Positions 12,546 to 23,759 of a stretch of 64,000 bases of DNA are shown here, piece after piece. A program made the translations under genes and the position numbers. Where the stretch lies: contig JAPWDM010000044.1 in the NCBI GenBank assembly GCA_035578155.1, positions 1,452,001 to 1,516,000 of the forward strand. The letters are read 5' to 3'. Under the pieces are notes generated by a model. That model saw nothing but the letters and a program-made list of their open reading frames with translations, ran no database searches and was not told the DNA's origin. Position 1 is the first letter of the stretch. The number at the start of each line of letters is the position of its first letter. This DNA comes from Brachynemurus nebulosus. Its lineage: Eukaryota; Arthropoda; Insecta; Neuroptera; Myrmeleontidae.

Positions 12546-13218
12546 TAAGATTGAGGGTTGGCGGTCGTTAATTCGCTTGAATCCGCTGGTGAGACCGTCT
12601 CCACCAGGGATTGATTGAAGTTTAAAGAACTTCTTGTGGTAGGTTGCGATTTTGTGTGTCCTATTCGTGGACTAGGGTTTATATTTTGATTAAATTTCTT
12701 TTTGCGACATTCAAATTCTTCATGACCTCTAAATTTACAATAGTTACAAATTTTAATTCTATTATTTGAATTATTAGTGATTATTAAAATTATTATTATT
12801 ATTAAAATTATTTGATGAAAAGGGATTGTGATTTTTCCTACATTCTTTTGTATTATGTGTTTTTGTATGGCAGTTTTTACAAAATTTATTTTGATTTTGA
12901 TTTTGCCTATCATTATGTCGTTTTCGAAAGCTAAAGAATACGTGACATTAAGGTTTGTAAATGATCTATGACGTAATATTTGTGAAAGTTCTAGGATAGT
13001 ATGATGAGTAAAACGTCTTAATGCAATTAGTTGGATGACGTGTTTTCACTTTCAAGTGTGTGAGATTCGGCCTCCTTTTCCGTTGCCATTAAATATTTAC
13101 TCATTATTTTATCTAACCTAACATAAAATTCTCTAACACTTTCATTAGGTTTTTGTTTTATTGTTTCTAACTGTTCCGTTAAATAGTCGTAACTTTCAAC
13201 TGGGGAATAAATTGCTAT

Positions 13219-14747
13219 ATTTTTTTTTAAATTAAAATTGGGGTACTGCTGCCGGTGGATGGCGCGGTCAGCAGCACCCGGCGGCATCGCCTACTAGGGG
13301 CATGCGCCGCCATACACGGTAAAAATAAAACACACAAAACAGACAGGAACACATAAATGCATTAGACAACGGACAAACACACACATGATAAAATTCACCG
13401 ATGAGCCCTGCCATCCTAGGGCCTAAAAAGTACGGACAGTCCTTGGTGGCGGTACGCTAAGTACTAGCCAGAACGTCCGGTCACCAAGGACTGAAAACCA
13501 ACGATGAAACTCCGAGGTGTAAAGGGCCTCGAAGTGGAGAATACTGAGTAAAAATATCACAGATAACATCACAATAATATCACAAGGAAAAAAAAAATAT
13601 AAGAGGAAAATCTTATTACGTCACTGGGGAGCCACAGGCCGACCAGTGCCGCAGTAAGTAGTTAAAAACAAAACCGCTGAAGGGCTACAACAGCAAGCCC
13701 ACAGCGGCACAATAAAATATCACAGATAAGAATAAAAAAAAAAAAAAAAGAAAAATGATGTACCACCTCGGGTGGAAAAAGGCCCTCAGTGGTACATCGT
13801 TAAAACAAAATGGATTAAACACAATCTTATTAAAAAATAAAAACAACAATATCACAGATTTCAAAAATTTCTTGCTCTGTGACACGATTCCGCTCCCCAT
13901 AGTCTCGACAGTTCCGAAATGGCTTCGTCAACACCTAGGAACTCACACGTGTAGGGACAGTGACATCTGATTACTGAGCAACATGTACTGTTCTGTCAGA
14001 TAACTGATTACTGGGTACATGTGCCGTTCTGTCAGATGTCGGGGTCAACCTACACGGGAGACCGGTACGATGACTAGGCCACGTTCGTCCCAGTCGAGGC
14101 TACAGAGAACGGGACAATGCCACAGAGTATCACAGAGCCAACATCTGACCTGTGTTCGTATCACTTCGACGGGACGGAAGCCGCCATATCAACGCCCACG
14201 AACGCATCCGTACGAGGGACGACGACGTCTCCTTACTGGGCGAGCTCGCTCAAGCTGTTCGGGCAGACGTCGACACGTACGTGTGGCCGATGAGAACGAG
14301 TGTGTCGGGAGCCGCATTCCTACCCATCGAAATGACAAGAACAAGACCAGGGAAACATCACAGTAGGAGTAACAATTAAAAAGTACCACCGCAGGCATGA
14401 GAACCCAAGGTGGCATAACAACTATCACAGACACAGATCACAATTTTTACATAAATCACGGACGCAGTATCACCTTTTCGACACATCCGAACGGTATCGT
14501 CGGACTCCGAAGATCACGCCCACTGGAGTATGCAGCACTGGCGACGCGTTGAATTCCGGTCAAGGTACCAATTAAACCAAATCAAACTGACGCAGGCATA
14601 ACACTCACTCGGGGGATACAACATCGTCCCCTCCACACGATCATTCTTGTCGAAACACAGTACCAGAGCCTCGTCAGCCTGCTAGCCGAAGCTAACAGTT
14701 GCCCGCCGAGCACGAACGGGGACGTGAAGGTTGGATTTTAGCCCAGC
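13219..14747 (-). mobile_element. Poly(A)-tailed, hairpin-rich retroposon inserted in gag
   Basis: The insertion is bracketed by a perfect 10 bp duplication AAATTGCTAT (13209-13218 and 14748-14757). On the minus strand it ends in an A-rich tail directly before the duplication, so it arrived by target-primed reverse transcription of an RNA. It is GC-richer than its surroundings and has no long ORF. Read as RNA it holds a series of separate stem-loops joined by U-rich linkers containing TGTGATA, plus a 38 bp tandem repeat (about 13966-14040). I do not recognise the family; it could be the 3' part of an unknown LINE or a structured non-autonomous retroposon. Confidence 0.8.
13437..13798 (-). repeat. 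Cluster of five stem-loops in the gag retroposon
   Basis: Stems seen directly: 13437-13493 (12 bp CAGTCCTTGGTG / CACCAAGGACTG), 13510-13539 (CTCC/GGAG with inner GAGG/CCTC), 13616-13657 (TTAC..CACTGG / CCAGTG..GTAA), 13674-13707 (CCGCTG/CAGCGG with inner GGGCT/AGCCC) and 13757-13798 (10 bp GATGTACCAC / GTGGTACATC). The linkers carry TGTGATA, read on the minus strand, at about 13555, 13580, 13720 and 13850. A sixth stem (CCACC/GGTGG) lies near 14385-14412. Confidence 0.8.
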
Positions 14748-15289
14748 AAATTGCTATTAATTTTTCTCTTAATTCTGCATATGTCCTAATGTCTCGCACA
14801 TTTATTTTAGCTTTTACTTCTGATGAAATTTTTGAAAATATAAACATTTCTAACGGAATTTTTTGTGCTCGATTTGCTAAACCTATCGCTGTATTTGTAT
14901 TTTGTAAGAAATTGTTTAATTCTTTAACATCTCCATTAAATGGAGTGATCATTTGTGATAAGAAATTTAATGGTATATTTTGAATTTCGCTACTTATGAT
15001 GGAATCGCCTCCATCTGTATCATCGTCTGTTACGACGGGTAAATTTTCGTTATCATTAGCGATAATTTGATTATCATCATTTGTACCTTCCATATTAACT
15101 GAATTATTTTCGTTTGGCATTATTGAAATGTTAAAGGCTAGCTGATGAACTAGTTTTTTAGGGAAAATATTTTGCATATGGGATAGAAGTCGAATAAATG
15201 GTAGCCTACTTACAGTTTTGTTGTGAGCGGAACGGCTTCCAAAAGGGGTAGATATGGATTCTTCCAATTTTATACGGCACTCCAAGCAC

Positions 15290-15612
15290 GTTCTCCAATG
15301 ACTACGCCGACCATTGAAGATGACACTGTATATACTTCACCCGTGGCACTAAATAGTCACTGTTTTTAAAGTTCACTGACTACACTGTCTACTGAAGGGA
15401 ACTATGCTCTTCACCCGTAGCACTAAATAGTAGTCACTGTCCTTTGTCCTTGTGCTTTTTTAAAGTTCACGACTACACCGTCTACTGAGGGGAACCAGGC
15501 TCTTCATCCGTAGCACTAAATAGTCGATGTCCTTTTTCTTCTTGTGTCCACTGACTGCACCAACTACTGAAGGAAACTTTTGCTCTTCACTCGTAGTACT
15601 AAATAGCTAATG
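15290..15612 (-). repeat. Four-copy tandem repeat in the retroelement 5' leader
   Basis: Units of about 75-93 bp, each containing TTCAYYCGTRGYACTAAATAG (plus strand) near 15336, 15410, 15503 and 15585, and ACTACWSYGTCTACTGARGG between. The array lies between the 5' LTR and the gag start, the same place as the repeated Su(Hw)-binding insulator of Drosophila gypsy. Whether it binds a host factor is not shown by the sequence. Confidence 0.75.
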
Positions 15613-15622
15613 TCCAAAATTA

Positions 15623-15636
15623 TACCGCTGGCACCA
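15623..15636 (-). other. Candidate primer-binding site
   Basis: Read on the minus strand, TGGTGCCAGCGGTA begins 8 bases after the 5' LTR end. It starts with TGG, the complement of a tRNA CCA end. I cannot assign the tRNA. Confidence 0.5.
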
Positions 15637-15644
15637 TTTTTTAA

Positions 15645-16165
15645 TGTCGTGACTACTTGGATTAGACGGTTGCTAAATAAAGTCCACCGACATTAATGGT
15701 TAAGAATTGGCAGGGCTTGCTGTCACCAGGGCAGCCTTTATACTGGGCTCCGTCAGTTGTTAATCGTGCCGAACTAGGATGATACTTCTGGTTGGCGCGA
15801 TTGGAAATCAAATTCCTTGATCCTGTGATGTTGAGGATTTCGCTGCTGACTTATAGACGGTGTAGCGTTTAATAAAATAAATAATAAGATTGTTTATTTT
15901 TCAAATCTAAATATTTTATTCACAACTGAGTTTAAATATTGTACAATGATATTATTTTATAATAACAATAAAAATATATTACTTTTAAAAAATGAGATAA
16001 TGATATTAATTTTCAATCGTACATCCGTAGTTATTGCAGCGCATTGAATTATGAAATTTGAATCCGTTTTCGTTTGAATCGGCGGCGGCTTTTATTTGTT
16101 GATACTGCTTGCTCAGCAGTTTGACGGTGTGACGTCAGTGATCATCCGATTATTGAGTTTCGACA
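15645..16165 (-). repeat. 5' LTR (right copy)
   Basis: 521 bp, TGTCGTGA...TTTCGACA on the plus strand, so it has the inverted TG...CA ends expected of LTRs. It is highly similar to the left LTR apart from indels, and the ATAT duplication follows at 16166-16169. Confidence 0.92.
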
Positions 16166-16417
16166 ATATACATATACTTATGAAATAAAATGTGTGTAGC
16201 AATAAAACTAACTTTTAAAACACAATTAAAAATATTTTTTTCATTTATGACTATAGCAAAAAAAATTTATAGCTCCCCAGTTCAAAATAATGTACACTCC
16301 GTCTCCGACTCTGTTAGGGATTATTTTGTCTGAAATCTAGTAAGTATATACTTTTTATGAAAAAGTTGTTACTAAAACTTTAAACACATTTTCCTAGAAA
16401 CTACATTTTTTAGACTG

Positions 16418-16715
16418 GTGGGCAGTAGAGATGAAATTTTAATAAACCGATCGAGCTATACTTTTAACACATTGTTCTACAAACAGGTGGTTATCGTTAA
16501 TTTATTTTTAATAATTGTTTCTTATTATTTTTCTTAATTTTCAATGAAAAAATCACAATTTTAAAAATTTTTTTTTAAAAGTCCGCCATTTTGTTATTTA
16601 TTAATATAAATTTTTAATTCTAGTTCGGACAATAGGGACAAATCTATAAAACAAGAATATGGTTAATTTTTTAATTTTGGGTCATTACAAATGGAGATCT
16701 ACTGCCCACCATCCA
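16418..16715. repeat. Inverted-repeat pair, candidate MITE
   Basis: TGGTGGGCAGTAGAGAT at about 16418 is repeated inverted as ATCTACTGCCCACCA at about 16697. About 250 AT-rich bases separate them. I could not identify a target duplication. Confidence 0.45.
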
Positions 16716-18980
16716 TTCATGTTTTTTTGAGGAGTCCCCAAAAAACATAAACAAAGCTCACTGTAAAATTGAGTAAGATAAAATTTTTTCTTACCTAAAA
16801 TGCAAATAGAAACATATAAAAAAGCTGAAAAGATTGTATTTTATTTTGACACAGAAAAAAATTCTGAAATAAGCTTAAAATTCTACGCATTAGGTAGGAA
16901 TACCACCCAAACCCAAAATCGAGGGTGTATAATAATTTCTGAACAATAAAAATCAAGTAAAATATATATCCGTACTGGTCATATACGGGCTCTAATTTTC
17001 TGTGATAAACACTTCTGTTTCTTCTAGTTCAAATAGTTTTACTTTCTAATTGTCATTGATAATAATTTGACGTTATGTACAATTACCACTGTAATTATAA
17101 AATATCATCATTGCAACCGAAATACTTCAGTGTTTTAAAATTTGGTTGATAAGTATTTTGTTGGTTATAATATGTTAATTGTAGTTCTTTGTTTATGCTA
17201 ATTTAAGCAAACCTTGTTATCAAAGACCCCCAAGTTAAAATTACATCATGAAAAGTGAAAATTCTAAGTAAATAATTATTCTTTATTATTAATCATCCAA
17301 GTGTTGAAGCGAAAAAATAATGGAAGATGACATTAGAAAAATTATGGCCTCTTTACATAAATAAATATTATAAAAGATAGTGAAAATTTACTAAAAAATA
17401 TAAAGAAAATTGAAGTTGTGAGTAAAATTAATATGTAGAAAAAGTTTTCAATAAAAAACTATGTGAGAAGTAAGAAGACTTTGATTTTTGGAAATCTACA
17501 TTGGAGTTAGAGTTAGTTTAGTAACGTAAAACTTTATCACATTGATCCAAAATCGTTACTTTTCTTATGCGATTAAGGAGGTATTCTAGTCTAGAAATTC
17601 GAAAAAATCGATTTTTCTTTTTTTTCATATTTTTAAAGTTTGAACCTTTAAGAATAAGCCTCTAAAAGGATTTACGGAAATTCGAATTATTTTCGGAGTT
17701 ATGGTTAGTTTTTCCTGTGTACTGTGTATCTTTTCAGTGTTAAATTCAAATTCTTAATATGAATTACTCGAAACTACTTTTTCCGATACGGTTGACATGA
17801 TATCTCAAATTCTAATGCACCAATTTACTTGAAATTTGATACAAACCTTCTTAATACTACCAAAATTGGTTCGACATACGAGTTTTTGGAATTTTTTTCA
17901 CTATTTTAAAAAAATTCCCAAAGTTGAAAAAAGGAGGTGAAAAAATGATTTTTTTTTTAATGGACGCCATTTTGTGAAAAAATTAATTTTCAAATCGGCT
18001 ACATTCAACTAATTCTGCATTCTTGTTTATTAAGAATTAACTAAAATTTTATATTTCAGATCACCAGAAGGGCTAGAATCACGTCAATCAGGAGCCACCA
18101 TTTTACTGAGTCCCCACTTTGCCGGCCTGTATTGATTTCAATTTTTATTTTTTTTTTTATTTTTTTACATTTTCATACTTTTCAAATATCAATAAAAAAA
18201 CTGTTAAAAAATGGATAATAAAAATGTTTAACGCCACAGTTAAAAATAATAAATATGAATAGTTTTGTTTTCCAATATGACCGACTGTATAAAAAAGTAT
18301 GCATTAATTTTCAATCAAATTTAAGGCATTACATTACTTTGGGAGAAAATTCTTTTTCCTTTTTTTATTGGCTTAAATGAAGTATTAAAATCTTTAGAAT
18401 GACACTCGAAAGAAATTATGACTGCAAAATTATTTTAAAAATCTTTTTGAATCCGATTTCTGAATTGACTTCAAGCAGTTGAAAACGTTTAAAAACGCAT
18501 TTTCATTGCGCGTAACAATTTGAATTCTTTCAGTATGGTCAATAACTTTTTTTCATGACTTGATTCCATTAACTTATTTCGTTATTTTTGCTATACTTCC
18601 ATAACTAACTCAAAAATGATAGGTTTAACACAAAAAACGGTAAACACATTTTAAAACTTTACATGGGTTTTTCTCAAAACTACGTTTTATGAAACGATGG
18701 ACAAGATAACTATACATGTATGTGTGTTATAACACATGTATGTGAATAGACTTCAGTTGTTCTCAAAAAATTCTTTAATAAAAAAGTGAAATATTTTTAT
18801 ACTTCATAAAGAACTGAGATATAAATGTAAATTACTTATTAGACTAACAAAGAAAGAAAACTAATATAAAAGTGAAAATTTACATTTTCTCGAAAAATAC
18901 TTAAAACAGAAAGAAAAATATAAGAATATTTTCTTTATAATTTTTTTTTTTGGCTTTTTAACCATGTAAAAATCGAACTG
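16716..18980. other. Gene-free AT-rich stretch
   Basis: No ORF above noise, no RNA gene, and no clear repeat boundary identified over more than 2 kb. Confidence 0.5.
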
Positions 18981-18984
18981 TCTA

Positions 18985-19140
18985 ATGATAGGATCGAATG
19001 ATAAAAAATGGCCAGAAAACCTACTTCTGGGCATCCGATGTGTCTGGCTAAAGAACTTAGCCAAGCCAGATCAAAATCGAGTCTCCATACGAAATTTCAT
19101 AAGCATTAAACGTTTCGTTCGAAAGTTATCGTGGCGACAC

Positions 19141-19206
<66 letters not shown>

Positions 19207-19370
19207 TTTAGTGAATATCATTTTCGTATTCTAGGGACCTCAAAACATATTTCTGTTATGGTCTCCGCCGGAGGTTGCGTCGTGACACCTAGTGTATTAG
19301 CTGAATTTCGAGTTTCAAAATTCGCAAAAAATCCAAAATTTCTAATTTATAAATAAACAGTGACTTTAAC
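18985..19370 (+). repeat. Dispersed repeat with embedded (TA)n, copy 1
   Basis: A (TA)n tract at 19141-19203 is followed by an AAATTTTRGYGAAT...GACCTCAAAAYA-type block. The block recurs after the (TA)n tract at 52684-52761, where it reads CAAATTTTGGCGAAT...GACCTCAAAATAAATTTCT. The microsatellite therefore sits at a homologous place in two copies of one repeat family. Confidence 0.7.
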
Positions 19371-19528
19371 AACATTTTAAAATTACTTAATATGTATGTG
19401 TTTCATTTGTTATAAAAGCAAATTCACTTTTTTTTAAATTTTTTAAAATTACTATTCGCCTACTTGTATTTAGAATAAAAATAATGCAATTAAAACACAT
19501 TTAACAACAGCATTCAATTCCGATGTAA

Positions 19529-20140
19529 AAATGGGAGAAGTGGGGGGAAAAGTAATGTGGACTCCCTAAAAGGTACTAGCTGGATACTAACTGAATACAC
19601 GTACAAAATTTCAGCCCTCTAGGTTTCCTTAGAGAGTCTCTAGACGTGTTAGAAAACAAGCAAAAAAATTAAGGAAATATTGGCGTAAAAATCGTGGGGG
19701 TAAGGGTTAAAAGTTGAAACTTCCAAAACACATTGTCTGGCTATTAGCTTAACCTGTACACAAAATTTCAGCCCTCTAGGTTTATTTGGGGAGATTTTGA
19801 CCCGAAAGAAACTGTTAAAAAACAAGAAAAATCATGTTCTTTTGGGTATAAAAATGGTGGGGGTAGGGGTTAAAAGTCGGGACCCCCAAAGGGTACCCCC
19901 TTGATACTAACTCAAGCAGAATACAAAATTTCAGCCCTCTAGGTTTATTTGGGTGACCTGTGCGAGTGGTACAAACTTCGAAAACGTCGAAAATGCATGA
20001 AATTGTAGCTTAAAAATGACGGGGGTGGGGGTAAAATATTAAAACCTTCAAAAAGCACAACCTAGGTCCGAACTTTATCAACACACCAAATTTCAACCCT
20101 CTACGTTAATTCTGGGGGGTTGGGGGCGTGTTAGATCCAG
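19529..20140 (+). repeat. Degenerate ~160 bp tandem array, four units
   Basis: The core CAAAATTTCAGCCCTCT occurs at 19604, 19761 and 19924, with a diverged version near 20086 (spacings 157, 163, about 162). Each unit also has a G-rich block (GGTGGGGGTAGGGGTTAAAAGT-like) upstream of the core. Divergence between units indicates an old local amplification. Confidence 0.85.
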
Positions 20141-20219
20141 CTAAAATCGGTTTTTTCCCCTCTACTCCCTCCAAATCATCCTAGGAAACTGAATTTTGGA
20201 TATGTTGTAGATAAATCAC

Positions 20220-20400
20220 CGAAACATTATTTCCAACCGGTTTGAAAAAGTTTTATTTATTGTTTTACCGCCCCCCATCGCCCTCTTAAAAGTTGGGTCG
20301 GATCAGAAATTTAACCCCACTTTAATAGTATGAGGCGCCTCGAAAATGAGCCCCACTTACCAAATTTTATCTCTTAACTTCCATAGGGGGTCCTACACAT
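20220..20400 (+). repeat. Dispersed repeat, inverted relative to 36420-36600
   Basis: ACATTATTTCCAAMCGKTTTG and TAAAGKTKGGTCGGATC blocks match the reverse complement of 36420-36600. The two segments are members of one family in opposite orientation. Confidence 0.7.
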
Positions 20401-20415
20401 ATTAAACGGTGGCGG

Positions 20416-20419
<4 letters not shown>

Positions 20420-20505
<86 letters not shown>

Positions 20506-20506
20506 A
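20420..20506. repeat. (TA)n-(TG)n compound microsatellite
   Basis: A long TA run passes directly into about 12 TG units. Translations in both directions (IYIY and HTHT) are artefacts. Confidence 0.95.
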
Positions 20507-20999
20507 TCAGACCTTTTTTTTCTACATATTCGTGTTCTACGGGTCCGAAAACGGATAGCGCCCCTACTCTCGCCTCTCGCCGTTCTTGTCGTATAGACTG
20601 TGTAAGTCTTTTTTTTTCAAGGAAAAATTCGACTAAAAATATCAAGGCACCTGCAAAAATTCTTTCTTCACGGCACGGCGTGCACTCTAGCATCTCGTAG
20701 AATTATTTGAAAATCAAATAAAAATATTTTTGTAAAGCTTAGGAGTGTAGTTTGTCGATATACCTAAAACATTAATTATACCTATCATCTTAAAGAAATT
20801 TTAAAACTCATGATTTGAGAAAAAAATCCATTTTTTGCAAAAAATTTTTGTTTATAGCTTTTCCTAAATGATGTTTTAAGCACAAAATGTAGCCATAAGT
20901 TCAGGGCAATTTAATTATCTTTAGTTCAAAAACTACTTTGATCCATCGAGAATTTTTTGATCGATTTTGATCTCAAAAAATTTTGAGGAAAAGCTAATG

Positions 21000-21180
21000 A
21001 TTAAGTAACTGTGTTTATACAAAAATGTCGTTGACTGTTGAAATGTACGTAAAATACACTTATAGGTGACTTGAATGCACAAATCACGTGCATGCGCACT
21101 AACGGTCAAGTAACAGTGTTTATACACAAATGACGTCAGTAGTCGAAATATACGTTAAACACACTTACAGCTGGTTTGAA
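21000..21180. repeat. ~105 bp tandem duplication
   Basis: AAGTAACWGTGTTTATACA and the following ~75 bp occur at about 21003 and again at about 21108, with point differences such as GACGTCAGTAGTCGAAAT versus GTCGTTGACTGTTGAAAT. Confidence 0.75.
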
Positions 21181-21920
21181 AATGGATATAGTATGATATG
21201 CGTACTGATTGAGTTCATTTCGGCACGCGAGTATACTAATTCATAATTAGGGCTTTAGGCGGCATCTTCCAGGGATAATAAACTACCGATTTAAGCAAAA
21301 ATAAAAAAAAAATTGATTTTTTAAAGGCACTACAACAAGTTATCCCCTTAATCCGATTTCGACATTAATCTATGGTGCGATCCATTTAACTAAACGTTTT
21401 GTTCTACATACATTAAACATGTAATTTACCTATAGGTGTTTCATATACTATAATTAATTGACAAACGTTTAAAATGGTAAATGATATAGCTATCTATCAT
21501 CGTAGCTGGATTCACCAGAATGCATCCGGCAGATGTTTATCAACAATCACAATACATACATTTACATACCTGTCTGTAATATTATATATGCGTATGCAAC
21601 ATAGGTTACCTCACTCACACACACAACATAGATCACACAAACACAAACTAAACCGAGTGCACATATATAACATATTAGTGGGGTATTTTCCATCTTTGTT
21701 TGGTTACACTGATTTCAGTAGTATAGAAATAGCAACGTTACCTCGGTACTCTGTGCTTAGTTGTGAATTAATAAATTTAAATAAACTCACCAATAAGAAA
21801 AAAAATAAAAATCTGGCAACCAATTTGTGTTATAGAGGTCAGGTATACATAATAACAGTTTATTCATTTTAAAGCCGTCACAGAAATAACAAGTAAAATA
21901 TTTGTACTTACTTACTTAAT
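21181..21920. other. Gene-free stretch
   Basis: No convincing ORF. A 132-codon open frame at 21474-21872 lacks any recognisable domain, is rich in His and Thr from CA-rich DNA, and looks like chance. Confidence 0.45.
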
Positions 21921-21990
21921 GCCTAAATAATCTAAAATTGGGCGCCACCGACACCCCTAAACGGCGCCTAAATAATCTAAAATTGGGCGC
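21921..21990. repeat. 25 bp direct repeat at the Penelope 5' junction
   Basis: A 25 bp block beginning GCCTAAATAATC and ending TTGGGCGC occurs at 21921-21945 and 21966-21990, immediately before the point where Penelope homology starts (about 22002). Confidence 0.85.
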
Positions 21991-22001
21991 ACCCCATGGG
22001 C

Positions 22002-23145
22002 GCATGGGTAACCCACTCAGTCCATTTATTGCCAACTTATTCATGTCAAAGTTGGAGACTAGTGCCAAACAAACGGCGGAATATTTTCCAGAGCACTGGT
22101 ACAGATATGTAGACGATATTTTTATAATATTAGATGCGGAGAAGACCAGTGTGGAAAATCTTTTGCGGTTCATGAATGAGTTGGAACCCAATATTAGTTT
22201 TACAATTGAATATGAGATTGTAGGCTACCTTTTCTAGATATTGAGATCACAAGGGATAATTACGCTTTGTCGTTCGATATTTATCGCAAGCCGACTAATG
22301 TTGACAGATTTATCCCAAGTGATTATTTTTGCCATTGGAATCAGAAAATGGCGGCTTTTAATTTCTTGATTAACAGGTTAATCACTTTTCCATTATCTCA
22401 ATCCAATTACGACAAGGAGTTGAAATATATCCGACGCGTGGCTGTCATTAATGGATATTCGTCCAGGTTGATCGACCAATTGTTAAGGAAGGCAAAATGG
22501 CGAAAGTCGATTAAGGACAGTACAACGCTTGAAGTGAAAGAACCGGTTCTGAGAACGTCTTTAACTTTTTATGGCAAAAAATCAGTGTCGGTTTCTAATG
22601 CTATGGAAAGCTTCAACATGAACTTACAGGTAGCTTATACGCCCAATGATAAGTTAAGTTCATTGCCGGGTAATACCAAGGACCGAATTCCGGATTTTCA
22701 AAAGTCTGGAATATATAAAATTAACTGTCAGAATTGTGATAAACATTACATCGGACAAACGCGGCACCCTCTGAATGTGCGATACAAAGAACACGTTGCA
22801 CATATCAGATATTGTCGTAGCGAAAAATCAGCAGTGGCTTCTCATGTATACGAAACGGGTCATCAGGTTGGTGAGATTGATTTGTTGAAATTAGTATCCA
22901 ATCCACTTAAACTGGATGCCTACGAAAGTATGTATATCAGCAGGATGGGAAGGAGCACTTCAAATAATGACAGTGGTCCTGTTCCATTCTCTGATCTATA
23001 CAGTCTGTGTGCTGGGAAGGTTCACTCAACGGAACCCACACATCCCGTGACTGGTCCAGATACCAGAACCAATCAGAACACGAGAATTTTGACGAAAAAT
23101 CGTATAAAGCAGGCTTCCATTTCACAATATCTGACATTTGTTTAA
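22002..23145 (+). pseudogene. Penelope RT C-terminus plus GIY-YIG endonuclease, frameshifted
   Basis: The first piece (to about 22237) carries reverse transcriptase motif B (MGNPLSPFIANLF) and the catalytic WYRYVDDIFII box. Comparison with copy 2 shows four bases missing at about 22215, which ends that frame. The second piece (22267-23145) continues with the RT thumb (SFDIYRKPTN) and linker, then the GIY-YIG endonuclease: SGIYKINCQNC at about 22706 and YIGQTRHPLNVRYKEH after it, with Cys pairs typical of Penelope endonucleases. In the family RT copies the RNA template and GIY-YIG nicks target DNA. The N-terminal part of RT is missing, so this copy is dead. Confidence 0.92.
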
Positions 23146-23650
23146 AACTCACTGCTATCATCCAAGTGACGCTTATGCGAATATTGTGTTTTTGAAGTTA
23201 AACTGTATTTGCGGTTTGAAATCAAGAGGAGATCTGGATTGTTCTGGATATGGTATTTTTATTTTATTTTTATTTTTATTTTTATTATTGTTTTTATTTT
23301 TACATTTACATACTTTTACTATTATATTTATTTTCATTCTTATTGTTGTTTTTTTATTTTTATATATTTCTACTTTTATTTCATTTTATTTTTATTGTTG
23401 TCTTTCATATATATTTTATTACTATTTCATTGCGGTTTTTAATTTTTTCATATTTTTTATATATTTCTACTTCTATTTTATATTTTTATTATTATTATTT
23501 TTATATTTATTTAGGTATTTTTAACGAAGGAAAATATTTTTCCTAATCCTTTATTTTTTATTATATTCATATTTCTAATATTTCTGATTTCCTATATTTA
23601 TATTTTTTAGTTTTAATATATTTCTGATTTTTTATTTTTATGGTTATTTA
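23146..23650 (+). other. Penelope 3' untranslated region, T-rich low complexity
   Basis: Long runs of TTTTTA and TTATT. The Phe/Tyr-rich open frames across it are compositional artefacts. The same low-complexity region, reverse-complemented, follows copy 2 at about 41400-41750. Confidence 0.8.
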
Positions 23651-23657
23651 TTGTTTA

Positions 23658-23701
23658 TGCTACTGAAGAAGACTACAAAAGTAGTCGAAACCGGTCTAGC
23701 G
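23658..23701 (+). ncRNA. Hammerhead-ribozyme-like motif, Penelope copy 1
   Basis: In order: TGCTA (stem I), CTGAAGA (core, C-U-G-A-N-G-A), a stem-loop GACTAC-AAAA-GTAGTC (stem II), GAAA, the short palindrome ACCGGT (minimal stem III), C at the predicted cleavage site, and TAGCG pairing back with TGCTA. This fits the type I hammerhead layout with a very short stem III, as described for other Penelope-like elements. Cleavage is inferred, not shown. An unpaired A before stem II is a small deviation. Confidence 0.6.
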
Positions 23702-23759
23702 AATTTTTATAATTTTTATTTTTTGTGGGTCCTTAAGGAGAAAATTTTATTATTATTTA

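Larger units (their letters stand above)
12533..15120 (-). pseudogene. gag: Gypsy-type gag, split by a retroposon and frameshifted
   Basis: The likely start codon is at 15118-15120 (MPNENNSVNMEG). An acidic N-terminal region and a capsid-like helical region run to 14748, where a 1.53 kb retroposon interrupts it. Gag resumes at 13208 (YSPVESYDYLTEQLETIKQK, then PNESVREFYVRLDKI, a conserved retrotransposon gag motif). After a frame change near 12990 comes a nucleocapsid zinc knuckle, ICNYCKFRGHEEFECRKKK, fitting C-x2-C-x4-H-x4-C, at about 12700-12755. In the family gag forms the particle and binds RNA through the knuckle. Confidence 0.85.
5114..16165 (-). mobile_element. Gypsy/errantivirus-like LTR retroelement, minus strand, decayed
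   Basis: An 11 kb provirus-like element with two LTRs, flanked by a 4 bp duplication ATAT (5110-5113 and 16166-16169), as expected for Ty3/gypsy integration. Read on the minus strand the order is LTR, primer-binding-site candidate, repeated leader, gag, pol (protease, reverse transcriptase, RNase H, integrase), env, purine-rich tract, LTR. A third ORF related to baculovirus F-type fusion proteins is the hallmark of insect errantiviruses. All genes carry frameshifts or stops, and three foreign insertions (5468-6181, 6866-7375, 13219-14747) postdate the integration. It is an old endogenous copy with no sign of current function. Confidence 0.93.
22002..23756 (+). mobile_element. Penelope-like element copy 1 (5'-truncated)
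   Basis: Begins abruptly inside the reverse transcriptase at MGNPLS and runs through the endonuclease to a T-rich 3' region ending TTTTATTATTATT. Homology to copies 2 and 3 (41198-44156) is nearly continuous. 5' truncation is usual for Penelope insertions. Confidence 0.9.

Noticed and set aside
14019..14434. Arg-rich ORFs on both strands (115, 75 and 81 codons)
   Set aside because: They lie in the hairpin-rich retroposon, overlap in several frames with no domain, and reflect its higher GC content.
23138..23546. Phe/Tyr-rich membrane-protein-like ORFs
   Set aside because: Low-complexity TTTTTA/TTATT 3' region of a Penelope element; the mirrored frames at 41435-41746 have the same origin.
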